Below are positions 1 to 12,989 of a DNA stretch of 64,000 nucleotides, one piece after another; the first letter of the stretch is position 1, and each line of letters opens with the position of its first letter. Origin of the DNA: Dicaeum eximium (taxonomy: Eukaryota; Chordata; Aves; Passeriformes; Dicaeidae); assembly GCA_013396995.1 (NCBI GenBank), contig VWZP01008283.1, forward strand, positions 562,080-626,079, in the 5' to 3' direction. The notes under the pieces were generated by a model, which did no database searches, was not told where the DNA came from, and was given only the letters and a program-made list of their open reading frames with translations. The position numbers were made by a program, and so were the translations under genes.

Positions 1-560
1 CCCACTACATCCATACACTACAACCATATCTATGGCTCTCCACACACACACACATTACTTATTTATAAACATATATCTCTCCACTCACAGCACACATACG
101 CAAACTTCCAAATCTCTATACACAAATTTATGTCCCTGAGCACATGGAGTCGCTCTCATGTTGCTACATAACTCCTTCCATATATACAGAAATATATTTA
201 TACACACATGTCTATGCAGACATGCTCATATATAGGAATATATTTATACCTCCGGATGTATATATGCACAAATACATATAAATATATATAAAAGGTAGAG
301 GCCAGGCTACCAGCACCCACAGCAGAGGTGCCAAGGAAAACCCGGTCCCCCGAGCGGATTTAGGCACTTTTATGTGCAGTACAACCTCTGGCACGGGGCT
401 GATCCCTGAGGGATGCAGGCGCCTCCCGGGTGCACCGCAGACCACGGGAGCAGAGGGACAGGGGAGAACCCACCCTGTGCCAGCCCTGCCAGGGGGATCG
501 CGGTGGGATTTTGAGCCCTGCTCCATGGTAAGGGCTACCAAACCTCCCCAAGAGCAAAAT
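1..560. other. AT-rich low-complexity DNA, no gene seen
   Basis: Contains (CA)n at 41-54 and many TATATA/TTTATA words to about 295, then ordinary sequence. No coding or RNA gene was recognised. Confidence 0.6.
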
Positions 561-639
561 CCCGCAGTTTCCACTTGGAGTGGCTCTGGGATCGCTCCAA
601 ATCCCAGCCGAATCCCCACGGATGTTCTCTGGATCTGAC

Positions 640-950
640 CCCATTCTCTCCTGTCCTGCCTCATCCTGCCCAGTTCAATTCCATCTGTTTGGCTCCAGTC
701 CTGCCCAGTTTGGTTTGACCCTGTTGGATCCCATCCTGACGAGTTCAGCCTCACCCCGCTGGGTCTGACCCTGCCCAGCTCTCTCTGACCCGCTCGGATC
801 CCATCCTGACGAATTCAGCCTCACCCCGCTGGGTCTGACCCTGCCCAGCTCTCTCTGACCCGCTCGGATCCCATCCTGCCCAGCTGCCTCTAACCCCGCT
901 GGGTCTCACCTTGCCCTGTCCTGTCCCATCCTGCCCGGCTCTCTCTGACC
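640..950. repeat. 70-bp minisatellite
   Basis: GATCCCATCCTGACGA units recur at 727, 797 and 867 with a period of exactly 70. The first two are almost identical (one G/A difference). Degenerate copies extend on both sides, recognisable by CTGCCCAG and CTCTGACCC words, from about 640 into island A. Confidence 0.9.
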
Positions 951-1580
951 CACTCGGATCCCCTCCTTTCCCGGTTCGGCTTGTCCCGTCCCCGCCTCCC
1001 CATTGCCGGCACTTACCGGCAGCGGGATGTTCCGGGAAAGAGCGGGGTCACTCTGACCCGGTAAGGTCCCGTAGTGCCTGGGTGGGTCTGACCCTGACGG
1101 GTCCGGTCCCATCCCGTCCTTCCAGCCCCATCCCGCCCGCTTCACTCTGACACACTCGGATCCCATCCTTTCCCGGTTCGGCTCGTCCCGTACTCCCGGT
1201 ACGCGGCACTTACGGAGCGGGATGCGCCGGGAGCAGCGGGTTCACTCTGACCCCTCAGGGTTCCGTCCTGCCCTCTCCAGCCCCATCCCGCCCGGCTCGC
1301 CAAGATCCCATTCTGCCCGGTTGGGTCTGACCCTGTCGGGTCCCACCCTGCCCGGTCCGGCTGATCCCGTACCCACCGTTCCCGGCCCTTACCGGTGCGG
1401 GATGCGCCGGGAGCCCGCGGCACGGAGCACTCGGAGCCGCCCCGCTGCCGCCGCCGCCCCGCCCCGGGGCCGCCCCTCCCCGCCCGCTCCGGCCCCGGCA
1501 CCTGCGGGAGGGGTCACAGCTGGACCGGGGCGAGGCAGGGGTGACAAACAGCTGGGCCAGCACGGGGAGCTCCCGGGCAA
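950..1580 (-). promoter_or_regulatory. GC island A with GC boxes and minus-strand splice donors
   Basis: CpG-dense sequence peaks at 1380-1545. GC boxes are visible on the minus strand between about 1455 and 1490 (GGGCGGGGAGGGGCGG and GGGGCGGGGC). Downstream in minus orientation is ACCG|GTAAGG (GT at 1392-1391), and two further donor-like copies lie at 1213-1212 and 1016-1015. This looks like the promoter and noncoding first exon of a gene running leftward out of the window. In mammals P2RY6 follows P2RY2 on the same strand, which would fit here, but no coding sequence supports that identity. Confidence 0.35.
969..1412. repeat. Three higher-order copies of a donor-containing GC block
   Basis: Blocks starting near 969, 1168 and 1348 (spacing about 199 and 180) each contain a CCCGGTTCGGC-like word, then GTCCCGT, then CACTTAC(C)GG and GCGGGATG(C)GCCGGGA. 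On the minus strand each gives a GTAAGT or GTAAGG donor. Confidence 0.75.
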
Positions 1581-1599
1581 ACATCTGGCTTAGGGTCTT

Positions 1600-4500
1600 G
1601 GGCGAGCATCTGTCTCAAAGCCGGTGTCGGGGGGTTCCTGCGGCCCCAAAAGTGGGATTGGCAGGGCGGGACGATGCCCAGGCACTGGGGAACAGCTGGG
1701 TTGTCCCGGCGCTGGGTGTCGGGGACAGGGGCTCCCCGCGGCACCGGGTCGCAGCCGCAGGGGTCGATGCGTCCCGTACTCATTAACCAAGCGGGCAGAG
1801 CTCCGCGCTTCCTGAGCAGCGCAATTAAAGAGCGATAAGGCAAAGAACGCCCCGGGGCACGGCTTGGGTACGGAATGGCAGATGCATAAACAGCGCTGGG
1901 ATGCTGAGATTCCGCGGGATGACGGGCTTGACCCTTCCTTTGCCTGGGAGCCCTCCAGAATTATTCCCTGCTTTCTTTCTGGGGGGCTCGTGATGTGCCT
2001 CAGTGGATGTGGAAGGGAAGGAGGTGCTGGAGGCATTACCCAGGTGATGGAACTCCCTACGGGGGGCTCCCCAGTGTCACCTCACTGAGCAGGCACCCAA
2101 ATGTGCCGTGAGAGGGTTTGGGTTGCTCGGAATGGATGGTGCGGTGGAATGAGGCATCTGAATCCCGCTGCAGTGGACAACGCGGGCTTTCATTGATCCT
2201 GGCACGAGCCCACGGCCCAGCCGGGCAGCGTGGCCACGGGAGAGATGGGCTCTGGCAGGAGCTGACACGAATATTTGCAACCACAGCCGTGCTGGAGCCA
2301 CCCCTCACATCCCGGGGCTGCCCGGGCTTGTGGGGTTGGGTTGGTGATGGCTTGGTGCCCTTGTGAAATTCCCCACTCCCTCAGCCTCCACGGGGAGAGG
2401 AAAACTGGGGGGAAAAGTGCTTTTCCCCAGAAAACACACCTTGTGCAAACAAGCCCAACATCCGTGGATGGGGAGCCCAGGACTTCCCGCAAGCATCCGG
2501 GGAATGCAGCTGAGGAGGGACGCAGCTCATCCCCCAAAGAACTGGCAGCGAGGGCATCCATCCCACCTCCAGTGCTGCCTCTGGCTTTGGGCGAGGCTGG
2601 TGTCCTCCTCCCTCCCGGCACACAGGGTGTCCTTGAGGTCCCCAAGGTGAACAGCCGGCTGTCCTGCTGTGGGGACACTGTAAATAGTGGTGGGAGTGTT
2701 AAAAAACAGAAAATATAATAGTGGCTCCTGGCTGCCTGCCAGCTCCAAACGCCTCCACTGAGCCACAAGCCCAGCCCTAGAGCACCTGGAATTAATGGGA
2801 AACCCCCAAAAATGACATTTTGGGGGCTAAGCAGGGACAGGAGAGGCAAGTTTGGAGGTAGTAGCTGGGTCTAAAAAAAGAGATTTCAAGCAAAGCATTG
2901 TTTTTATACCTCTTTTCATTCATACGAAAGGATCACTGGGAAGAATAACTGGGGAAAGGGACTAGCCTGGGTTCCTTAGAGTCTGACCAAGTGAATTAAT
3001 CCTTGGCAAAAAGGCCTGGCACGGTGGCTGGGCTTGAGTTTCCGAGCCCCTGGTTCCTGTTCCTCCGGCTGGAGGTTGCCAGTAACTGCATTAGCTCCTG
3101 AGTGCGGGCGACCTTCGCCACTGCTGTTCCCGGGGGTAATCGCTCCTCCTCACTGGTATCCAGGCTTCCAGCAGATCCCACAATGGTTGGATGTAGACAG
3201 GAGCCTCTGTGGTGAAGGCCAGGGAGGCAGTTTGGGACTGGGACTGTGGTCTTTCAACGCCTGCAAAAGCTCTCGGAGGTGAAAAGCAGCATTTTTCAAA
3301 TGCTGGAGCTTTGTGGGAGCCTCGGGGCTGGGATGTCCCCACTGCCAGACACTGGCTGTCCCCATGGGGAGGTTCCTCAGAGCTCTCAGGTTGTCCCTAG
3401 CACAGACATGCAGGGATCAGGCTGGGTCCCTTCTGCCTCGGGCTCCGCCACGTCTCACCAGACCGGAGATGTCTTGCATGAAGAATTTCGCTACATCTAA
3501 AAGCTGTTTATAATGGAAAGGGAGTTAATCTCTCGTGTCCTGACAGCTCCAGCCCACCAGGGTGGTGGAGCTGGTTGAGCTTGCTCATGAGGAGGTCACA
3601 TTTGGTGACAACTTTCTCTTTTCAAACCAGCTCAGGGGATGGGGTCACCCCAGACTCCTCCATGGACATCTGCTATCCCAGCCCCTTTTGAGTCCCTGGA
3701 TTTTTGTCAGAGAAGGTGTTTGGTGCAGAAAGTCCCATCTCCTGAGCTCTACTCTGATGGAGCCCTGCACCTTCTTGCTGCAACCAGAGTCCATCCGAGC
3801 CAGAGCAGTGCAGCCAGCTGCTGGGGTGAGGTCAGACAAGTCCTCTTGCTGCTGGACTTCTGAGGGGGAGAAACTGGTCACCCTCCACTGCCATGAGGGG
3901 TCCCTCACAATTTGGACCTTCACCATTTGAACCTCCACCTCTTGTGGTCAGCTTTCTCTCTTTGAGGACAGAGCTGGGGTCTGGGATGGCGACATCTCCA
4001 AACTTTTCATGGTTGAGTGGAAATCAGATGCCTCCAGGTTGGCCACAATCCCTCCTTTGGCTCCTTGCCCTCCATCCTGAAAAACCTTAAGTTTTCACCT
4101 CTCTGTGGCTCTTCCCATCCAGGGAGACAAAAGGATGTCCAAAAGCAGGCTCAGATCCCTGTGGGGACCTGGAGGATCTGTCCATGCTGCCTGGGGATGA
4201 TGGTGGAGCACCCCACATCCCTTTGGATCACCAGCTCCACCTTCCAGACCACATCCACAAGAAGGAATAAGGAGCTCAAAGCACACAGGAACTGGGGGTG
4301 CCTTTGGGATTTCCCATCCAGGAAAGATTTAAAACAACTTCCCTCAACCCATTGCTGTTTCCTCATCAGTTTGTTTGCTTTGGCTGTTGGATCCCAGGCA
4401 GTTCTGCACCTGGAGAACCTTCTCTGGGAAATGCTTGATCCCAATTACAGCAAGGGATCAAGTGTGGAAACGCTGCACCATCCCAAAGAGACCCCACAGC

Positions 4501-7500
4501 CAAGGGGTAAAACAGTTATTTTAAGGTTGAAACCCAGCATCTCAGGGATGAGCCACCCTGAGGAAGGAGCTCCATGATCATGGGCCACCACCATAAACCA
4601 GGGCCAAGCACAGTTATCCCAATTTGCCACCATATGGGCACCCAACACTTGGATCCTGTGGGTGGGTGGAGACAGCGCCAGGATGAGATGGTTGAATTTC
4701 ACCAGGAATTTTGTGCAACGCAAATGTAATTAATTACACTAAAAGCTGCTTGGAGCAACTCCTGTTGCCTCCCTGGGAACCCTGTGCTCAGTTCTGGAAG
4801 CAGTAAGGAATTTTCCATGTGACTTCCAAAGCGTGTTTGAAATCACCCAGCTGGGTTGATGTGTGATTTTTAGTCTGGGCAATGAGTCTGTGCGTTTCCA
4901 TCATGGGAATTTTAAGTATTCTCTGAAGTAATTTTTCCAGGTCAATTGAAGTGATTTCCTCATTAATACCATTAAATGCAGTGCTGTTGACTCAGTTTGC
5001 CCATCCTCTTGCCAAGGGCTGTAAGGATGGAGCCTTGGGGATTCCTGAGAACCCAAAATAACTCCAAGGCATGAGGCATCTCCAGAGGGACCAAAGCCTT
5101 CCAGGAATTCAAACTCAGAGCATGGACCATTTGCTTCCCAGGAGAAGGCAAGAATTTGCTCAAGTCTTGGGCTGGTTCTCCCTTTTCTGCATGTGGGTCC
5201 ATCACGCCCAGCCAACACAGCAAATCTTTAAAACACACTTCCCTGTTCCTTCCACTGCAGAGGAAACCAAACTGGACATTTATTTTGGGGGAAAAAAAAC
5301 TCTATTTGATGTCTGGCATCACTGATGATGTTTTCTGTAGGAGCCACTCATATGTCTTTACTTCTCCCTTTCGATTCTGCTTCTCAGAAGATCACACTGC
5401 GCCTTTGAAGAAGATAAAAGGGGAAGGCATGTCCCAAGTGATTTATTTTTTTAATTCCAGGAATTGGTCTCTTTCTTATAAGAAGGAAAATGCTTTGGTT
5501 TTTTTTCCTTTTTCTGTGGAAGAGCGGAATTACGAAAACAAGGTGAAATTGAGCCACAGATTTCTCTTCCTCCACTCACAGGTGGGCAAAAAAAATCCTC
5601 CACCAGTGCTTGAGGTTTGTACTCAGCTAAACCAAATGCAATGGTAATATTTTATAGGAAGATTTTGGAGATACCCCAGGTGAAAATATCCCTTGATTCA
5701 GATATAAGAGGTTTTTCTGCTCTGCTTGCTGGGAGATGATTGAACCACCACTTGCTGGAAGTTTTACCAGGAGCTGCCCCACAGAGGGACAGTTCCATGT
5801 CCTCCATGAATTATTTCCATTTCTTCCCCCACCTAATCTGCCAGAAAATCCCTTGGATCTGGTTCTGTGCACAGAGAAGGGCTCAAAGCTCCAGCAAACC
5901 CACTCAGGGCTTGCTGTAGGGTTTGCTTGGTGTTCTGGGCAGCCCTAGGAGCAGGAATCAGGGGATGGGGCCAGCTCGGTGCCCAGGATAAGGAGGGGGA
6001 CAGGAGCAGCTTCCCAGGATGGGCTCGGTTTTGCAGCAGGGCTGGGAGCAGCATTACCTTGGCAGCACCTTCCAAACAAAGCTGAGAGCAGAGACAGCGC
6101 CCAGACACTTCATCCAAACACCGGGGGGAAACCATAACAAGGAAAATACAATCCTGGGGGGTCCTGGCCATCAATTCTCTGTGTTTGGGCAAAACCAGGC
6201 ACAGCTGCTGAGCCTTCTCTTTTGCTGGGGAGGCTTGGAGTGCTTGGGGGTTTGGGTGGGTGGGATTTGGGTGCCCGTCCAGCACAGGAGCGTGGCCCAG
6301 AGATGCTCATGGATGCTCAGGAGATGCTGATATGGGTGTCAGGTGTAGCTTTAGGGGTTGTGTAAGACCATCCTGAGCAAGGAAGTCTGTGCCTGTCACT
6401 GCTGGGGGTGACAGGGGGGGCTGGGGAGATCCTGTGATGACCCCAGTCTGTGCCTCCAGCAGTTTCTCCAGTTGCACAAAAGAATGAACGCCCAGCTTTC
6501 AGCTCCTGGGTCACAGCTATAAAACCCTCAAACAGAGCATTGGAAGGTTGTATCCCACATCTGCCACGGGTGAAACCTCCTGGAGCAGCAGGCAGGGCCC
6601 TCCTCCCCTCAACCCGCCCATCCCATGCCATCTGGGACACCTGAGACCTGCCCCAGCCAAAAATGCTCAAGCAGGTCCATCCCGTTGGGGATGTGTTGCA
6701 AAACCAAGGCCAGGGCTGAGTTGTGCACCTCGGCAGGGAGGGAGGAGGGGAATCTGATGGGAAACAAGATCAGCTCGTTGCCCTGGAGCTTGCGTGTGCT
6801 GGCAGGCTCAGGAGCAGCGGGTGACCTCACTCTCAGCACCTTTCGCAGTGTTTCAGCCTCTTGAATTTGTTTTTAAAATAATTTTCCTGCAAACGAGGTT
6901 CTGTTCTGTTCTTTTCTAGTCCAAGTTATTATTTTTTAAATCCCTTTATTCAGGCCAGGAGCTGCCAGTGCCTGGGTCACTGTCTCTCCGTGCACGTCAA
7001 AGCAAGAGTCCTGATCTCAGCAGGGTGGTGACTCCTCCAACTTGGGGGATAAATACCCAGATAAATCCGGCATAAACAGAGAAAATGATGAAATGGGCTT
7101 GATTTAATATATCCAGTAATCCTAGGCATTCTCACTTCCTTCCCGTTATTATCTGATGTGTCTTCTATTCCTGGATACTCAGAGAAATCTCTTCAAAGGA
7201 AAACCAAACAATTACAGCCAGGAGATTAAAATAAAACTAGAAAAATAATGGGAATGGTGGACAAGAAGTTGCTTGGGTTTCCAGGAAGGTTCAGGGGACA
7301 CTCCTGAGCAGGGATGTGACTGTGTCGTGCTCCTAATCCCTGTTGGAGGGGGAGGGGAAGGTGCTGTGATCCCCTCAGGAACAACTGCTGGCCTTGGGCA
7401 TCCTTGGTCCGTCCAAACTGGCTCATCTCAGCAGGGCAGCAGGAGAAGGAGCCCTGGGATGTTCTGGGATTCTCTGGAACGTTCTGTGGTGGGCTCTGTC

Positions 7501-7650
7501 CCTGACATGTGGCTCTCAGTGTTATTCCCACCCTTGTCTTCCAGAGGCCAAGATGGGCTGAGACCAGGCAGCTGTAATTAGGCAAATTATTAAATCTCTG
7601 TTTTCCAGGCACTTGGACATCTGGTTTTTAAGCCAGCCACGAGAGGAAAG
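1600..7650. other. Intergenic, no gene recognised
   Basis: Six kilobases of unique-looking, moderately GC-rich DNA. Open frames exist on both strands but are short, lack recognisable domains and overlap each other. No CR1, tRNA or microsatellite was noted. Confidence 0.55.
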
Positions 7651-7658
7651 GCTGATTT

Positions 7659-7681
7659 CCCCCCCCCCCCCCCACCCCCCC
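7659..7681. repeat. Poly-C tract
   Basis: A run of 15 C followed by A and seven more C. Its length is likely to vary between individuals or sequencing runs. Confidence 0.95.
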
Positions 7682-8282
7682 GAGGAGGAGAGCAGGTGCA
7701 AGCCACCCTTGGCTGAGCAGGACCTCTGAGCATGACACACCTGGCAGCCTCTTGGCCTGGCACACCTGGATGTGCCTCTCTGCTGGGCTCCAGAGGGCTG
7801 AGCTGCATCCCAGCTCCTCCTGGGTGAGTGTCCCAATGTCCCCACCTCTGGGATTGTGGCCCATGAGCCAGCACAGCACTGGTCTGGTTTGGCCATCCCA
7901 GACTGGGAACCTCCAAAGAGAGCCCTTCCCTGTTTGTGTGTGCTCAAGGCTTTCAGTCTGCAAACAACCAGCACAGCTCAAGGGCTTGCCTCCTGCTCTG
8001 CCAGCTCCTGGATGTGCTCCTCCACTGGCTCTTCTCCCTCTCCCTCTCCCTGTGTCTCAGCAGCCCCGCTCCTCCCTCCGCTCTGTGCTTGTCCCTTGCC
8101 AGGCATTACCATGGGAGAGCTCCCAGGAGTCAGAGGTGTCCCCATGTCACTCCCCAGGGGTGGGGACCTGTGTGCTGACAGGCTGGCACCTCTGGGCATC
8201 TTCCATGTCCAGGGGGTTCTGCTCCTCCCTTACGTTCCCAGGAATTCTGTGCAGGGCCTGGAGAGAACAGCCATGTCCACAT

Positions 8283-8430
8283 TGCTTCTAGGACTGTCAC
8301 CTTGGTCCTAGGACTGTCACAGAGGTGCTGTGATTGTTGTCCTAGACTGTCACATTGTCCTAGGGCTGTCACATATTTTCTGTGGCTGTCACATCGTCCT
8401 AGATTGCCACATCATCGTCCTAGGACCAGT
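8283..8430. repeat. Degenerate minisatellite with GTCCTAG-CTGTCACAT units
   Basis: The word CTAGGACTGTCAC and variants (GTCCTAGACTGTCACATT, GTCCTAGGGCTGTCACAT, GTCCTAGATTGCCACATC) occur about seven times at spacings of roughly 18-30 bases. Confidence 0.85.
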
Positions 8431-8506
8431 GAGGCAGACACATCCACAGCAGCAGGCCACATTGAACAGGTCAGTGGTGTGGAGCTGAAGGCAAACAGCC
8501 TGGCTT

Positions 8507-8551
8507 CTCCTCCTCCTCCTCCTCCTTTTCTTCCTCCTGCTCCTCCTCCTC
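8507..8551. repeat. (TCC)n microsatellite
   Basis: Interrupted TCC/CCT triplets. A second, shorter CCT-rich stretch is at 9968-9996. Confidence 0.9.
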
Positions 8552-9469
8552 GGGCAGTTAATATTGATTGAGTTTATGAATTAACTTCCCTCTGAGCGAG
8601 TCGGCAGAGCCGGAATGGGGACATTAAACAAGGAGCAAGTGGCTTGTGACTCACGCCCTGGCCCTGAGCCAAGGCAAGCACAAAAGCAGAGGCCTCGGCA
8701 GAGCCTTGGGAATTTTCACTGTTCAAATCCACATGCTCCTGGAGAAGACAGCGGATGGGTCCTCTCACTAAACTCAGCTGGGGCAGGTGAAAAACTTGCC
8801 CCATTCCCAGCTCTGATGCTCAGGAACTCTGCTCCTCACCCAGTGCAGAGTCAGCAGAATGATCCATGGAGAGATAAACCTTGTCCCTGAGGGCCACCAG
8901 GGTCCCTCATCACAGTGACACACACCTCATCCCGGATTCGGGAAGGTCCCACAGCCCACAGGGCTCGCCTGCTCCTGCACAGGATGATGCAGCCCTATCC
9001 TGCAGACTCCCAGAGGTCTCTGTTTTTGAGGAAAATGAGTAAGAGTTGTTTGTCCTTTTGGGTAGGAACGGATCAGAGAAGTTTTAAATAGTAAACCTGT
9101 CCTTTCCTATAGTTATTTCCCTCTTTTTTCCCCCTCCTGGCTGCTGGGAGGTTTGTAAACATTTATTAAAATCTGCTTTGACATGTCACGCTGAGTATTT
9201 CCTTCTGGCCAGCTTCTCACACGTTTGCTTCCATCCAAATTCCCATACAAGGACAACGGGGAGCCAAACCCCTTTCATCCCTCACATCCCTCTCAGGGGC
9301 CACGGCTGCAGGGCAGGGAGGCTCAGACCTCCCCAGAGTCCTGGCTCAGGCAGATCCTCTGCTCTGATGGGCTAAGGAGGGGGACTGTCTCCACGAGCTG
9401 TTTGCAAGGCAAAAATCCAAAGGCAACGCATAAAGTGAGAGTAAGAAAATGAAGCCAGAGTCTTTGGAG

Positions 9470-9680
9470 TGGTATCCAGGTGGTGAACACCAACTGAAAC
9501 ATGAGAAATCCTGTTTAGGCATAAGAAAATGATTCTGCTGCTGTGAGGGTGGTCAGCTGAGGTCGTGGAGATGCTCAAAATGCATCTTGACACGGCCCTG
9601 AGCTGCCCACTCACAGCCCCCCTGCTTGAGCACTGGACTAAATGGTCTCCAGAGGTCCCTGCCAGCCTCGGGGCCTCTGG
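9470..9680 (+). mobile_element. CR1 LINE fragment
   Basis: Contains CTGTGAGGGTGGTCAG, then TGGTCTCCAGAGGTCCCTGC, which are CR1 3'-end phrases in sense orientation. 5'-truncated. Confidence 0.85.
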
Positions 9681-9689
9681 AAGGGAAAG

Positions 9690-10385
9690 AAGGAGAGGAC
9701 ACCCCTAGGAAACAAACCCTGTCTGCCTCTGTGGGAAGGGGGGAGTCTCTCCCATGCCTGGGAGGTGACCAGGGAAGTCCTTGAAGCCGCAGCTGGGTGT
9801 GACAAGGATGTGTCTGCCCCACACTTGTGCATGATGGAGGGGCTGCTGATTCCAGCCCTTTCCAAGCCTTCTTGTGGAGCTTTCTCCCACACACCCCAGG
9901 GCACATCAGCAGTGCAGCCCCCTGCCTGGACTGCTGCAGTGGCCCTGCAAGGACACAGTGAGCTCATCCTCCTCCTCCTCTTCCTCCTCCCTCCCCATTA
10001 AATCCCAGATGCTCCTCAGAAGGGTGAGCAGCATGTTTTTGTCATGAGATCAGAGATCAGCTCTGGCTGCAGTGGATGAATTTGTGCCCTCTGAAGCAGG
10101 TGCCCAAGTCCAGATGTTCATGAATGAAATGAGGGAGAAGGCTGGTCCAGGAGAAACATCTGCATGCAGTGGCCGCTTGACCTGCTCTCCTTGGAGAGGG
10201 ACCCCTTTCCAGCTGGTTTGGAAAGGCAGCAGAAGCTCCTCTGGAGATGAGAAGCACTGGGGAGCACCTGGACCTCCCACACTCCATGCATGGGAGCCAC
10301 GGTTGTGTCTGGTATGGGGAAAAAAGCAAGGGAAATATTGGGCTGGTGAGAAACTGCAAGGCTGGAGAAGGATTTGTGGCACCTA
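9690..10385. other. Intergenic, no gene recognised
   Basis: Unique-looking sequence between two CR1 fragments, apart from the CCT-rich tract. Confidence 0.5.
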
Positions 10386-10389
10386 CTTC

Positions 10390-10545
10390 CATAAAATCAT
10401 TGGAAAGTTTGGCTTGGAAGGAACCAAAGTCCAAACCCAGATCGGGAGGATCAAAGCCCCATCCAACCTGACCTTGAGTGTTTCCAGGGATGGGACATCA
10501 CCCTCTCTCTGGGAATCCTGTGCCAGTGTTTTACCACCCTCATTA
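10390..10545 (-). mobile_element. CR1 LINE fragment
   Basis: AAAATCATTGGAAAGTTTGG at the start and CATCCAACCTGACCTTGAG later are the antisense CR1 3' end. It ends before an A-rich run at 10550. Confidence 0.85.
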
Positions 10546-11740
10546 TATTAAAAAAAAAACCCCAAAACCAAAACCTTCTCATATCTAATTTTCTGTCCTT
10601 TTTTCTCCTTTCTGTGCCATAAATCATCTCACAGCTCACTGCCCATGATTGTGGAGTGAAGAAGGGAGCAGGGCAGGGAAAGTTGCTCCAGAGGGATAAT
10701 CAAAGGGCTGGAGCTCAATGTTTTCCTGGGAGCTGCTCAGAGGAGGTGTGACATCCCTCTGCTCCAGCTCCACACCCTTGTCCTGCAGCAAAATCAGCTT
10801 TCTGAGGGCCTTCAGCACCTCTAATCAGCTCCTCTCTTAGCCCAAACAACCCCATTCTCTGGCTCCAGCCTGTGCTTGTGCTCCAGGGCTGCTCAGTTCG
10901 TTGCCCTGGGGGGCATCCTGAACGTTTCACCCACTTTGGATAAGGGGACAGGGTCACTGTGTCCCTGCCAAGCTGTGCAGGGGAGCTGGAGGTCCCTCTC
11001 TTGCAGCAAGGCCTCCCAGCACACTTCTAACATTCCCCCCAGTGCATCCAGCCTCCTGGTTTGAGAATGGAGAATGTAGAGAGAAGGGATGGGAAAAAAA
11101 ACAGGGGGAAAATGGGTACAACCATGTATTTACTGCCCCAAATCACCCCTCTGTGCTCACCCAGCCTGCAAACCCAGCTGGCAGGGGAGGGATGTTCTCC
11201 CAGTTTAACAGTGCTCCCAGTTAAAAATTTCTCCCAGTTTATAAGCACAGGGAGAGTGTTTGGGGGCAGATAAGGGCTGGTACAGACACAGGGAGCTGGG
11301 CTGAGATAAGAACAGCCCCTGGCTGAGCTGCAGAGCACGGGGTTGTTCCAGCTCCAGGGAGCTGCACCCAGGGCCAAGCGACCCTGGGCTGCACCAGAGA
11401 CAGGAGAGGGACACACTCTGCCAGCCCTGGGGGCATGGACACACCCTGCCCCTCTGGGACTCAGTCCAAAATCACAGATGTTCCAATTGGATTCCTTTGC
11501 TCCGCTGCCCTCTGCATTCCTGGGGTTACAAATCATAGCAATAAATAATCATAACTGAGCGTCCCCCAGCACCTTGATCCAGGCCCTGCCTCCTTCTCCA
11601 GCTCTCTGTGGCATTGTGGCTGGATGCAATGGCGTGCTCAGGGTTGTTTCCCTTGGGAAATCACCCTGGCTTTGGGGGTTTCCCTTCCCTTGGCTTTGGA
11701 TGGAAGTCAGATACTCCAGCTCCTTCTGCCTGGCCCAACA

Positions 11741-11803
11741 TTCATGGCTGGACTTGATGACCTTCAAGGTCTTTTCCAACCTTAATGATTTTATGATTCT
11801 GTA
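11741..11803 (+). mobile_element. CR1 LINE 3' end
   Basis: GGACTTGATGACCTTCAAGG, then TTTTATGATTCTGTAA, is the sense CR1 terminus with its ATTCTRTG-type end. Confidence 0.9.
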
Positions 11804-11809
11804 ACATGC

Positions 11810-12848
11810 TGCGAACTTTTCTCTCCTCCTGTCCTCTCTCCCAATCCACCTTCTTTGATTTCCACCTTGTTCTTTGCATACAGGTTGGTGTGCACTGAGC
11901 AGGTCTAAGCATCCCTGAGGATTCACTGGATTCCCTTCCCTTCAGGCTCAGGAAAGGATCTTGCTTTGTTTATCCCTTCACCCAACAGCAAAGCTCATTT
12001 TCAAAGGACAATGCAAGTCCTTAATGCCACAAACCAGCGATTTCTGAATATCTGGGGACAAGGCTTGGGATTATGCAGAGCTGTTTGCTGCCTACCTCTG
12101 AATTACAGTGACCTCCCACGAGCAGCCACAGTGGGAGCACCAGGGAAATACCAGTGCCCCAGAAATACTGCACACAAACAGCACAAAAAGCCAAATATTT
12201 GCTCTTTCACGCTCCCCTTGAGGGTTCCTTCTGCAGAGCTCTCCTGGCTCTAGACTGGGATGAAAGGGAGGGGAAAATGCAGAGAGGGAATAATAACAGG
12301 GGCAAACAAGCAGCACCAGCATTTGAGCCAGAGCCTGGACAGTGAACTCAGCTCCTGTCCGTGATGTTTCCTAGGACACCAAATCTTCTTCCCTGCTAGT
12401 TTTAATGTATTATTTTAACCAGGAATTAATGTTGCTGACACCAGCCACACTTCTCACCATGGCTAGTGGGAATTTATGTTTAATAAAATATAAAATATAT
12501 TAAAATATAGATCAGAAATCCCAAGGAGCTTGGAAAGAAGAGCTGATGCTTCAGCAATGCTTCTAAAGATGGGTGTCCATCCAGTGGGTGCAGAGGAGCT
12601 GCTTGTCTCTGTTTGGAGACTGGGAAGTGACAATTCCTGAAGTTTCAGCTTTCTGGCCCCTCTGGGGACAAAAGGTCCTAGAAAATCCTGGGAAAACGCT
12701 GTGATGAGAAGAAGACAAATAGAGAGAATGCAAGAGCAGAACATGTATTATCCTTGTGTTCTCAAAGCTGGTTGTATTGGATTTTGGATGGGCTGATGGT
12801 TGCTTTCCTAAGACAGCAGGCGTTCATGAGCACACTGGAGTGTGCTTC
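11810..12848. other. Intergenic, no gene recognised
   Basis: Unique-looking; a short AT-rich patch lies at 12480-12515. Confidence 0.5.
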
Positions 12849-12849
12849 A

Positions 12850-12985
12850 GAGAATCATGGAATTATTTGAGTTGGAAGGAACTTTAAAGACCATCTTGTT
12901 CCAGCCTCACACCATGGGCAAGGACACCTCCCATTTGACCCCCAAGCCCTGTCCAAACTGGCCTGGAACACTTCCAGGGATTCTG
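12850..12985 (-). mobile_element. CR1 LINE fragment
   Basis: AGAATCATGGAATTATTTGA followed by CCATGGGCAAGGACACCTCC and CTGGCCTGGAACACTTCCAG is the antisense CR1 3' region. Confidence 0.92.
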
Positions 12986-12989
12986 GATC

